This document shows, piece after piece, positions 24,180 through 32,230 of a stretch of 38,634 nucleotides of DNA. How positions within the stretch are numbered: position 1 is the first letter of the stretch; each line of letters starts with the position of its first letter. The stretch is from positions 1-38,634 of the forward strand of contig CAZYVD010000020.1 in NCBI GenBank assembly GCA_964651045.1, read 5' to 3'. The notes under the pieces are model-generated. The model worked only from the letters and a program-made list of their open reading frames with translations, was not told the origin of the DNA and did no database searches. A program made the position numbers and the translations under genes. Source of the DNA: CAZYVD01 sp964651045 (GTDB lineage Bacteria > Zhuqueibacterota > QNDG01 > DSAB01).

Positions 24180-25439
24180 CTATTTCATCATTATCATCTT
24201 TCGTACCAGTATATGTTTCCCTGTCTTCAGTTGGCAGTAATAGATACCAGAACTCAACCTGCGACCAGTTTCATCTCTTCCATCCCAGACTGCTATATAT
24301 GAGCCAGGAGCGAACATACCATTTATCAGTCTCTTTACTCTTTTCCCCATGATATTGAATATATTTATGCAAACAGCACTCTTGTATGGAATTTGAAATT
24401 TAATCTCTGTATAAGGATTGAAAGGGTTGGGGTAGTTTTCGAGAAGCATCCATTCATCACTTTTCACATCCTCTCTTGCCACTGTTGTTGATCCATCCCA
24501 GCCTGCAAGTCGTGCCATCAGCCACCAGATGGCTCTTCCTTTGAGCACACAGTTGATTCTCGCTAAGTTTGAAGGTCCGTTGGAGTGGGCACATTCGCTG
24601 CATCCTGAATAGCCAGTAACACCATCCCCTGTTGTCAATTTTTCAAGTTCAGATCCTTTATTTGAAACACACCATTCATATCCCCAGTTATTGATTCTGT
24701 ATGGATTGTAGTCGAGATTGTCCCACATGGGTTTGTCGTAATAGTAATTTCCATCAGGGTCGTAACTTTCAATATCTGCAAAATCGAACAATATTCTGTT
24801 ATTATCGATGCAGTGTTGCCTTATCGTCTGATTGGCATTGTATATAAAACCTCCCTTGCCCTGTCCCTCTGCATGGCCAGTCATGAAGACAAACTTCACT
24901 GGATGGTTTTCTGCTCTTGGTTTTGTTCCTCCTTCACCATATTCAGAGATCAGGATCTCCATATTGTCGAGGTACCTCTGAATGTTGTGACCATTTATGC
25001 TGCACCATGACCACATCACAACATTGATGTGGTTGTTGTCAGGATTGTCTAAAAGATTTCGTGTTGCCGTGACCCACGGTGTTACACCGTTTTCATCAAT
25101 ATAGTCACCCTGGCTGAGGTCTGGTTCTGCCCCCGGGATTCCATAATCGTCAAAGTCAAGAGCTTCCGAGCGCCCGCCGGAGTCATCCCAGTCGAATCTA
25201 TTACCAAATTCAGGATAATTTTTTAATGCATTCATTCCTGTAACAAGCTGGCTTCCGTGAGAGGTATGCTGGTATACTATATGCAGGTTTTGTTTTGCAG
25301 CATTCAACCAGGCCTCTGGTATTTTAGATATGTCTGTACAATTGTGATCTATGATGATTGCCTGGGCAGAAACATAAGAATTTATAATGACAGCAAAAAT
25401 CATAAAGATTACAACACAGTAATGAGTTGTTTTATTCAT
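24180..25439 (-). CDS. Secreted protein with type IX-like C-terminal sorting domain
   Basis: 419 residues. Signal peptide (about 1-25, ending VSA-QA). The N-terminal 300 residues form a domain I cannot name; it has HIVYQHTSHGSQLVTGMNAL, VVMWSWCSINGHNIQRYL and FVFMTGHAEGQG, a layout that vaguely recalls SGNH-type hydrolases, but the catalytic set is not demonstrated. The C-terminal 90 residues are the secretion domain: YPNPFNPYTEIKFQIP, INIFNIMGKRV, then WDGRDETGRRLSSGIYYCQL and a basic end. It is thus expected on the cell surface or outside. It starts 12 bases after mntP, with AGGGGAA before the ATG. Function unknown. Confidence 0.85.
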   Translation of the reverse strand: MNKTTHYCVVIFMIFAVIINSYVSAQAIIIDHNCTDISKIPEAWLNAAKQNLHIVYQHTSHGSQLVTGMNALKNYPEFGNRFDWDDSGGRSEALDFDDYGIPGAEPDLSQGDYIDENGVTPWVTATRNLLDNPDNNHINVVMWSWCSINGHNIQRYLDNMEILISEYGEGGTKPRAENHPVKFVFMTGHAEGQGKGGFIYNANQTIRQHCIDNNRILFDFADIESYDPDGNYYYDKPMWDNLDYNPYRINNWGYEWCVSNKGSELEKLTTGDGVTGYSGCSECAHSNGPSNLARINCVLKGRAIWWLMARLAGWDGSTTVAREDVKSDEWMLLENYPNPFNPYTEIKFQIPYKSAVCINIFNIMGKRVKRLINGMFAPGSYIAVWDGRDETGRRLSSGIYYCQLKTGKHILVRKMIMMK

Positions 25440-25451
25440 TTTTAAGTTCCC

Positions 25452-26012
25452 CTACACTACAAGATGTTCTATGACAATTTTGATGCCGATTCCTATAAGG
25501 ATAACGCCCCCTGTAAATTCGATCTTTTTCTTAAAAAGGTTTCCGAATCTTGTGCCTATAAATACACCTAAGAATGAGAGTCCAAATGTGATTACACCAA
25601 TAATGATTACTGGAATCCAGATTACTACATTAAGGAAACCAAATGTCAACCCCACGGCAAGAGCATCTATGCTGGTAGCAATAGAAAAAATTATCAGATT
25701 TGCTGGATTTAGCGGATTCTTCTTTTTTCTATTTGTGTCAATTTGAAATGATTCAAAGATCATTTTAGATCCCACAAACACCAGCAGTCCAAATGCAATC
25801 CAGTGGTCTATGCAAGATATAAGATCCTGAATAGTCAGTCCTGCCGTCCAGCCAATCACAGGCATCAATGCCTGGAAGCCTCCAAAATAAAAGGCAATCT
25901 TTAAGGCGTGACGAATCTTCAACTTCTTAATGAGAGATCCACTTACTACTGACACTGCAAATGCATCCATTGCAAGGCCGAGTCCAATTATTGTAATTGA
26001 GAGCATATCCAT
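25452..26012 (-). CDS. mntP: MntP-family manganese efflux protein
   Basis: 186 residues, six transmembrane helices in two related halves. The acidic motifs of MntP are present: GLAMDAFAVS in the first helix and SIATSIDALAVGLTFGF in the fourth. MntP exports Mn2+ across the inner membrane. A GTG at 26021 is in frame, but the ATG at 26012, after GGTGATC, gives the standard start. In many bacteria mntP is controlled by a manganese riboswitch (yybP-ykoY). Here only about 31 bases separate it from the symporter gene, and no such element fits, so it is probably transcribed with the symporter. Confidence 0.92.
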   Translation of the reverse strand: MDMLSITIIGLGLAMDAFAVSVVSGSLIKKLKIRHALKIAFYFGGFQALMPVIGWTAGLTIQDLISCIDHWIAFGLLVFVGSKMIFESFQIDTNRKKKNPLNPANLIIFSIATSIDALAVGLTFGFLNVVIWIPVIIIGVITFGLSFLGVFIGTRFGNLFKKKIEFTGGVILIGIGIKIVIEHLVV

Positions 26013-26043
26013 CACGATCACCGATTTATTACCGACTCATGCT

Positions 26044-27633
26044 CTACCAGAAGATGATATAGAGGCAAATCGTGATTATTATAACAACTGCTCCCAGCCA
26101 TACTACGGATGGAGCAGGCCGCATGTCGAATTCCTTACGAACCGGCATTGTTCGCGGTTTGGGAAGTGGCTTAATGATAGTGATTATGACCATTACGACT
26201 ATTATGACTATAAAGGAAATTGCCATCCGGTTGAGAAATGCTATTTCGCCAATTGACAGTCCATGTTTGTTGAAAAACTCGTAACCACTAAAACAGACAA
26301 GAAGAAATGAATAGACTATCAGATTGACTATTAATGCTGCAACTCCAGCCTCTCCTGGGGCTTTCTTAATAACAAATCCGAAAAGAAAGGCTGCCAGCAC
26401 ACCCGGGGAAATAAACCCTTGAAACTCCTGAATATATGTAAATATACCGGTAGGGAATTTTTGCAGAAAATAGGCGATTATTCCGCCTATGATGACAAAT
26501 GCGAGTGTTGAGATTCTGCCTGTCCATATGAGAGTCTTCTGGGAAGCATCCTTATACCAGTGGCGTTTGAAAAGGTCCATTGTAAAGATGGTTGAGGCAG
26601 AATTTAACATGGAGCCAAGCGAACTTATTACTGCACCACTTATTGCAGCAAAGATGAATGCACGAACCCCGGGACCAACAAGATTTCTGATAAGAAGGGG
26701 GTATGCTGCATCGGTTCCACTTTCACCAATCATCTGATTTTTATAGAGCTGAAGAGCCATTATTCCCGGGAATATTATAATGAATGGAATTATTAGTTTT
26801 AGAAATGCGGCAAAGATGACTCCAAGTTGTCCCTGTTTCAGGCTCTTTGCAGCAAGAGTACGCTGGGAGATGTATTGATTCAAGCCCCAGTAGTAGAAGT
26901 TTGGTATCCAGAGGCCGATCACCAGTGCCGTCCACGGCAGTACTGGATGGTCTTTTGGGAGTATCATATGAAGTCTGTCAGCATTGGTTTCGAAGAAATT
27001 GCCTACTCCGATCGCCTTGAACCCAAGGTACATTGTAATTGCTCCACCTATTATCAATGCAGAGCCCTGGAACAGATCGGCCCAGGCCACTGCTTTGAGT
27101 CCTCCCCATACAGTATAGAGAGCAGCAATTGTTCCAATTGTCAGAATGCCGTAGAGCAGGTGACTTGGATTTTGAAGATCACCGAAAAGGGTTTGAAGTG
27201 TCAGGCCACCTGAATACAGCACTGTAGAGATTGTTACCAGAACATATATAAACATAGTAAGAACCGCCATTATTGCCCTTGCTGTTGTGTTGTATCTGTA
27301 CTCGAGATATTCTGGAATAGTAAATATCCCTGCCCTGAGAAATTTGGGCAAGAAGAAAAGAGCTACAAATACCAGAACAATTGCAGCCATCCACTCATAG
27401 CTGGCAATTGCCATTCCTGCTATTCCGGCTCCCTGACCGGCCATGCCGACAAAATGCTCTGTTGATATGTTAGCAGCAATAAGAGAGAGTCCGATTATTG
27501 GCCAGAAGAGTCCGCGACTTGCAAGAAAGAAATCCTCACCCGTCTTTTCCCTCCTGCTCTTGTACATGCTTACACCTACGACAACAGCAAAAAAGATCAG
27601 AAATACTGCGATGTCAAAAATTGTCAGTCCCAT
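26044..27633 (-). CDS. Sodium/sugar symporter (SGLT-like, SSS family)
   Basis: 529 residues, about 14 transmembrane helices. It closely recalls the Vibrio galactose symporter vSGLT: LIAANISTEHFVGMAGQGAG, AIASYEWM, FTIPEYLEYRYN, YYWGLNQYISQRTLAAKS, FLKLIIPF and YIQEFQGFISPG. Counterparts of the vSGLT sugar ligands are kept at E80 (E88 there), the asparagine of GLNQY near 251, the lysine of FLKLI and the glutamine of EFQG, while Q69 is replaced by H60. ISSLGSMLNSASTIF supplies the sodium site. A sugar or sugar-like substrate is therefore probable, with altered detail. AAGGAT precedes the ATG. The 80 AT-rich bases up to hsdM may hold its promoter. Confidence 0.9.
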   Translation of the reverse strand: MGLTIFDIAVFLIFFAVVVGVSMYKSRREKTGEDFFLASRGLFWPIIGLSLIAANISTEHFVGMAGQGAGIAGMAIASYEWMAAIVLVFVALFFLPKFLRAGIFTIPEYLEYRYNTTARAIMAVLTMFIYVLVTISTVLYSGGLTLQTLFGDLQNPSHLLYGILTIGTIAALYTVWGGLKAVAWADLFQGSALIIGGAITMYLGFKAIGVGNFFETNADRLHMILPKDHPVLPWTALVIGLWIPNFYYWGLNQYISQRTLAAKSLKQGQLGVIFAAFLKLIIPFIIIFPGIMALQLYKNQMIGESGTDAAYPLLIRNLVGPGVRAFIFAAISGAVISSLGSMLNSASTIFTMDLFKRHWYKDASQKTLIWTGRISTLAFVIIGGIIAYFLQKFPTGIFTYIQEFQGFISPGVLAAFLFGFVIKKAPGEAGVAALIVNLIVYSFLLVCFSGYEFFNKHGLSIGEIAFLNRMAISFIVIIVVMVIITIIKPLPKPRTMPVRKEFDMRPAPSVVWLGAVVIIITICLYIIFW

Positions 27634-27713
27634 TCTTTATCCTTTCTTGTTTTTGTTAAGTAGTTTTTTTGATGAGTATTATATATTTTCAATACCGGTT
27701 ATTAATAATCTTT

Positions 27714-29192
27714 TTATTCTGTCAGATCCCTGTAAATTTGGCTGAACTGTTCCAAGGCCGATTCAAGATTTTTTGCAATATCTTTTGCCAGTGTATCTGG
27801 ATCTGGTAGATTTTCAGAATCTTCCATGCTTTCATCTTTTAGCCAGAATAGGTCGAGACTCACTTTATCACGCTGAACAAGTTCATCATAAGTAAAGGCC
27901 TTGAATCGCTCTGTCTCTTCTCTGTTGAAACGATTTTTCGGATTATAACATCTGATAAAATCCTGCAAATCCTCATATCGCAGAGGATTTGTTTTGAGTG
28001 TAAAATGCTTGTTTGTCCGTAAATCGTATATCCAGAGTTTATCCGTCCATGGTTTTTCGCTTGCTGTTTTTCTGTCGAAGAAGAGAACATTTGCTTTTAC
28101 TCCTTGTGCGTAAAATAGACCTGTAGGGAGTCTTAAGAGTGTGTGCACGTCACACTCGTGAAGCAGTTTTCGTCTTATTGTTTCACCTGCACCTCCTTCA
28201 AAAAGAACATTATCAGGTACGACAATGGCAGCCCTGCCATTTATATTAAGGATAGTCTTGACATGCTGGAGAAAATTTAGATGCTTGTTTGAAGTAGTTG
28301 CCCAGAAATCCTGGCGTTCATAAGTGATTGATTCTCTGCTGGCCTTTCCTTCACCATTTACTATGGTTATACTGCTTTTTTTGCCAAACGGAGGATTGGT
28401 CATTACTATATCATAATGTTCACGAGGCTCAGAGATAAGGGAATCACCAGCTTCAATGGGAACTTTTTGATCGGCATCGCCAATGCTTGTAGGGCCAATG
28501 CCATGTAGATAAAGATTCATCACACACAGCCTTACGACCCCATCCACAATATCCTTACCTCTGAAGGTTTTATATTTCAAGAATTTCTTTTGTTCTTTAT
28601 CTAAATCAAAATTTTTGGTTATAAAATCGTATGCAGCAAGCAAAAATCCACCGGTCCCACAGGCTGGATCACAAATGGTCATCCCTGGTTCTGGTCTGAT
28701 AACTTCCACCATTGCCTTGATAAGCGGTCGTGGAGTGAAGTATTGGCCTGCACCACTCTTTACATCTTCTGCATTTTTTTGTAAAAGTCCTTCGTAAATT
28801 TCTCCTTTAACATCAATATCCAGTCCAATCCAGGTTTCATCATTGATAAGCATAATTAAACGCTTCAGCTTAGCAGGGTCTTGAATCTTATTCTGTGCCT
28901 TACGGAATATTATACCGAGCATCCCCTCTTCTTTTCCCAGTGATTCGAGGATGTGTCGGTAGTGCTTTTCGAGAGCATTACCATCTTTCGTCAATAGACT
29001 CTCCCAATCAAGTCCTTTGGGTATTGATGAATGCCCTGTCTGCCAAGGCAGATGAGTCTGTTCATCCGCCATCTTTAAAAACAAAAGATAAGTTAATTGC
29101 TCAACATAATCGCCGTAGCTAACACCATCGTCACGGAGAACATGGCAATAGTTCCAAAGTCTTTGAACAATACTGGAAGCATTAGTATTCAT
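27714..29192 (-). CDS. hsdM: Type I restriction-modification methyltransferase subunit HsdM
   Basis: 492 residues. The N-terminal helical domain (about 1-130, with WNYCHVLRDDGVSYGDYVEQLTYLLFLKM) precedes the N6-adenine methyltransferase: QYFTPRPLIKAM near 150, SAM-binding DPACGTGGFL at 175-184 and catalytic NPPFG at 266-270. HsdM with HsdS methylates adenine at the target, and with HsdR it restricts. The ATG at 29192 has GGAGGT five bases upstream, better than the in-frame start at 29207. The gene is last in the island and starts 42 bases after the AlbA_2-type gene. All motifs are intact, so methylation should be active. Confidence 0.96.
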   Translation of the reverse strand: MNTNASSIVQRLWNYCHVLRDDGVSYGDYVEQLTYLLFLKMADEQTHLPWQTGHSSIPKGLDWESLLTKDGNALEKHYRHILESLGKEEGMLGIIFRKAQNKIQDPAKLKRLIMLINDETWIGLDIDVKGEIYEGLLQKNAEDVKSGAGQYFTPRPLIKAMVEVIRPEPGMTICDPACGTGGFLLAAYDFITKNFDLDKEQKKFLKYKTFRGKDIVDGVVRLCVMNLYLHGIGPTSIGDADQKVPIEAGDSLISEPREHYDIVMTNPPFGKKSSITIVNGEGKASRESITYERQDFWATTSNKHLNFLQHVKTILNINGRAAIVVPDNVLFEGGAGETIRRKLLHECDVHTLLRLPTGLFYAQGVKANVLFFDRKTASEKPWTDKLWIYDLRTNKHFTLKTNPLRYEDLQDFIRCYNPKNRFNREETERFKAFTYDELVQRDKVSLDLFWLKDESMEDSENLPDPDTLAKDIAKNLESALEQFSQIYRDLTE

Positions 29193-29234
29193 GAAACCTC
29201 CATGCAAGATTATATTATTGCAAGATGAGATTTT

Positions 29235-30809
29235 TTATGAAGCTTTATTTTCCCTATATTTCTCAAATGTCTTTTTTCCTTTATTAGTAATTCTATATCG
29301 TTGATTCTTACTACGAGGTTTATCTGGCACTGTATAAACAATCAATCCTCTCTCTATTAAATTGGAAATTGCTTTTTTCACATTACCAGACAATGTTAAA
29401 TGTCCTAATTTTCCAGTCAACTCTTTTGAAGATATAGGTGTTATAGAACATTCTTTCAATATTTTCCATTCTGTTTTAGTTAACTCAACATAGGCTTCTT
29501 CTTGTGCCTCTTCATGGGCTTCAACATGGGCTTTCTCTTGGGCTTCAAGTTCTTTTAATGCACCTTTATGGATAGGTAATGTAACTAAAAAGTATGTTCT
29601 TTCTTTATCAGTTTTAAAGATAGGAGGTGGTGAGCCATTATCTTTCATAGATTTTATAACTTTTGGAATTCCCGTTGACCTCCCCTCTGTTAATTTTAAT
29701 TCTTTTAAGAATCCTCCTATTTTCCTATTTCGATACCTTCGGGCGACAAGGTATCCTTTCTTCAAGTCCTCTTCTTTTATTGATCTATCAGGCCCTGGGA
29801 AGCTTAATACTTCTATTTTGTCTTTATGGATACGTATCTCTACAGGTTCTTGGATTTCATAACTGCGATGATATATAGCATTGACCAATATTTCTTCTAT
29901 AGCAACATAAGGATAATTGAAAAATCGTATTGCTTCTGCCTGATAAGGAACTTTGTGTATATATTCTTTTATTATTTCATTTCTTAAAAAATTCAAGGCA
30001 TTTCTTACTTGATAGTGTATAGGGCCTTCAAATATTTTTTCTGTAAGATTATTACCTGCCACGCCATCTCTAAAAATTACTATTTCTATTTGGGATTTAT
30101 AGAATATCTTTTCAGGATGGTCATTGAAAAATAATAAACCTACATTCTTTGGTTTGATGTCTTCATCAGGACCATTGATGATAGCCATCTGTCGACATAA
30201 TTGCTCAAATGATATATTGCTGGATATATTGTATAAATCGCTATTAGTTTCTTTAAGAAAATCTTGAATTAAGGGTAATTTTAAATCATTGATAGTATAT
30301 GAATGATTTATCCTATCATCATAAGGTATTTTGGCAGTAAGAGATAATAATTCTCTTTCTTCATCCAGAGTAGCTCTAACAGTATTGTTAAATCTTCTTA
30401 TATAGTAGTAATAATTGGATTCTCTATTTTTAGATAATGATTTAGGGGCTTTATATGGTCGATTTTGCCCGCCTGGTATCCATATAATAAGAATAGATTT
30501 GCTCTCATAGTATACAGGCTCGGCTATAGGAAAATATGGGGGGTTAATTCTACGACAAAGAGATAAAAGTTCTTTCTGTATGTTGTGTATTTCTGATTTG
30601 GATAGCCCCTTAGGAGGTAATAGAGGTCTATTATCTTTTTCTTCAATACCAATTATAATATATCCGCCCCCCCAATTATTAAAATCATTAGCAAACGCAC
30701 ATATTGTATGTATTACATCTTCTGGGTTCCATCCTTTTTTGAACTCTATCCGTTCCCATTCTACTATATGTCCATTTATCAATTCGGATATATTTATAGG
30801 CAGTGCCAT
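29235..30809 (-). CDS. AlbA_2 / HATPase_c_4 DNA- or RNA-binding regulator in the R-M operon
   Basis: 524 residues. An AlbA_2 (Schlafen-like AAA_4) domain covers about 10-140: EFKKGWNPEDVIHTICAFAN, then GGGYIIIGIEE. A degenerate GHKL-type region follows (about 310-430) with VAIEEILVNAIYHRSY, IRIHKDKIEVLSFPG and a GRSTGIPKV strand. A Glu/Ala/His-rich linker (KAHVEAHEEAQEEAYVE, about 435-452) leads to a C-terminal winged helix (about 455-520). Proteins of this type are common beside type I R-M systems and are usually called transcriptional regulators or RNA-binding, without a proven activity. Its ATG shares one base with the hsdS stop (TAATG), so it is translationally coupled to hsdS. It is AT-richer than hsdM. 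Confidence 0.85.
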   Translation of the reverse strand: MALPINISELINGHIVEWERIEFKKGWNPEDVIHTICAFANDFNNWGGGYIIIGIEEKDNRPLLPPKGLSKSEIHNIQKELLSLCRRINPPYFPIAEPVYYESKSILIIWIPGGQNRPYKAPKSLSKNRESNYYYYIRRFNNTVRATLDEERELLSLTAKIPYDDRINHSYTINDLKLPLIQDFLKETNSDLYNISSNISFEQLCRQMAIINGPDEDIKPKNVGLLFFNDHPEKIFYKSQIEIVIFRDGVAGNNLTEKIFEGPIHYQVRNALNFLRNEIIKEYIHKVPYQAEAIRFFNYPYVAIEEILVNAIYHRSYEIQEPVEIRIHKDKIEVLSFPGPDRSIKEEDLKKGYLVARRYRNRKIGGFLKELKLTEGRSTGIPKVIKSMKDNGSPPPIFKTDKERTYFLVTLPIHKGALKELEAQEKAHVEAHEEAQEEAYVELTKTEWKILKECSITPISSKELTGKLGHLTLSGNVKKAISNLIERGLIVYTVPDKPRSKNQRYRITNKGKKTFEKYRENKAS

Positions 30810-32230
30810 TATTGTACTCCTCTTTCACCTTTCTTCTTTTTACTCACCTTTTTCTCTTCTTCTAATTTCTTTTTTTCCGCCTTTATTTTTTGAAGTAAAA
30901 CACTGGCTGGCTCGTCATTTGGATCCTGCGGAACAAGCTTGCCTTCAAATGCTTTTTTCAGAATGCTCTGTCGCAGTCGCTCCGCCTGTTTAAGATTCTC
31001 GTCAACAATCTTTTCTATATTATCGGCCACAGAAAACCGCCTTTCAATCTCCTCAACGATTTTTTGTTGTTCGAGGAGGGGAGGTAGGGGGATAAGAAAC
31101 TCTTTTAGCCTGTCTCCTGTTATTGCCTTAAAGGTTGTTCCTGTTCCTTTACCAGCAAGTTTTTGTTCAAAATTCCGCATCAGGTATAAAATAAAAGAAG
31201 ATTTCATACCCCCTAAAGGCCGGATTGCTACCAAACCTCTTCCTATACAGGATTTTTCAGGACAGATATTAGTTGGCCCAACTGGAGCACGAACAGAAAT
31301 TAGAACATCCCCTTTTTCAGCTATCTTTTTAGGCTTTGAACACCATTTTATAGGGCTTGGATACATTTCCCCAAATTCAGCCTTACCTTGATAAAAAGGT
31401 AACCCAATTTTTTCTGAATTATAGGTTGAAGATGGCGGAGACTGCCCTAATACTATTTCATATATTTCTCCTACCCTCGTCCATATCCACGCTTCTGGTA
31501 ATCCCGGCAATTTTGATTTATCCACAGGCAGCAGTTCTTTATATTTCTTCCCCTGCTGTTTTTTTCTTTCCTTTTTTATCTTTTCAAGCAACACGCTTGC
31601 AGGTTCTAACTTGCCAGCGTTTGCTATACGCCATTCCTCAGTGAGTTTTCCTTCAAATGCATATTTCAAAACCGCCTGGCGGTATTGTTTTATCTGTTTT
31701 TTTATTTTTTTAAGCGCTTCCACTCCTGCATCAAGTTTTGTAAAAAGCTCCTCAATCTTCGCAACGATGCGGTGCTGTTCGGGGAGGGGGGGGAGTGGGA
31801 TGAAAGTTTCTTCAAATTTATTTTTAGTAATATGTTGCATCCCACTCCCATGTACTTTCTGTTTTATTTCATTAATAAAAAATTTTGTTAGGTAGTAAAG
31901 AAATTTCTTATTTATATATGGTTTTACTTTAAAAATATGTTGATTTAATACAGCTTCCTCACCATTATAAATAAATGCATCAAGTGTGGCAGACCACGAA
32001 ATCAGAATTTCACCGTTTTTAATTATATATTTATCTTCAATCTGCCTAGAGTATCTATTTATTTTATTTGTTGAACCTGTAAGATTTTGAATTCTAATAA
32101 TTGGTCGACCTTTTTTATCCCAATCAGATGGTTTAAATGCTCTACCGTTTATGTAATCAGCAACATCACCAAAACAAGATAGTACCCATCCATTCGGTAA
32201 AATATTTTCATTTTTTTCATTTAAATCCAT
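30809..32230 (-). CDS. hsdS: Type I restriction-modification specificity subunit HsdS
   Basis: 473 residues with two target-recognition domains (about 10-145 and 255-390), each followed by a conserved helical spacer beginning IPLPPL[PL]EQ...IV and containing [IL]K...AFEGKL. A second internal echo is ASVLLEKIKKERKK versus ASVLLQKIKAEKKK. The two TRDs differ, so a bipartite asymmetric target is expected. The frame is open to 32269, but the ATG at 32230 within the end of the PHP-ATPase gene (14-base overlap) matches the normal N-terminus. A run of eight C in the coding strand (31786-31793) falls in the first PLPPL. It is coupled at both ends to neighbouring genes. Specificity cannot be read from the sequence. 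Confidence 0.94.
   Translation of the reverse strand: MDLNEKNENILPNGWVLSCFGDVADYINGRAFKPSDWDKKGRPIIRIQNLTGSTNKINRYSRQIEDKYIIKNGEILISWSATLDAFIYNGEEAVLNQHIFKVKPYINKKFLYYLTKFFINEIKQKVHGSGMQHITKNKFEETFIPLPPLPEQHRIVAKIEELFTKLDAGVEALKKIKKQIKQYRQAVLKYAFEGKLTEEWRIANAGKLEPASVLLEKIKKERKKQQGKKYKELLPVDKSKLPGLPEAWIWTRVGEIYEIVLGQSPPSSTYNSEKIGLPFYQGKAEFGEMYPSPIKWCSKPKKIAEKGDVLISVRAPVGPTNICPEKSCIGRGLVAIRPLGGMKSSFILYLMRNFEQKLAGKGTGTTFKAITGDRLKEFLIPLPPLLEQQKIVEEIERRFSVADNIEKIVDENLKQAERLRQSILKKAFEGKLVPQDPNDEPASVLLQKIKAEKKKLEEEKKVSKKKKGERGVQ
31786..31793 (-). repeat. C8 homopolymer inside hsdS (possible slippage tract)
   Basis: Eight G on the plus strand, read as eight C in hsdS, at codons 146-149 between TRD1 and the central spacer. 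One extra C leads to TGA about a dozen codons later; one C fewer leads to TAA about 30 codons later. Either yields a half-length, one-TRD HsdS. Changes of a homopolymer in hsdS are known to alter the specificity of the NgoAV system. Variation here is inferred. Confidence 0.5.
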
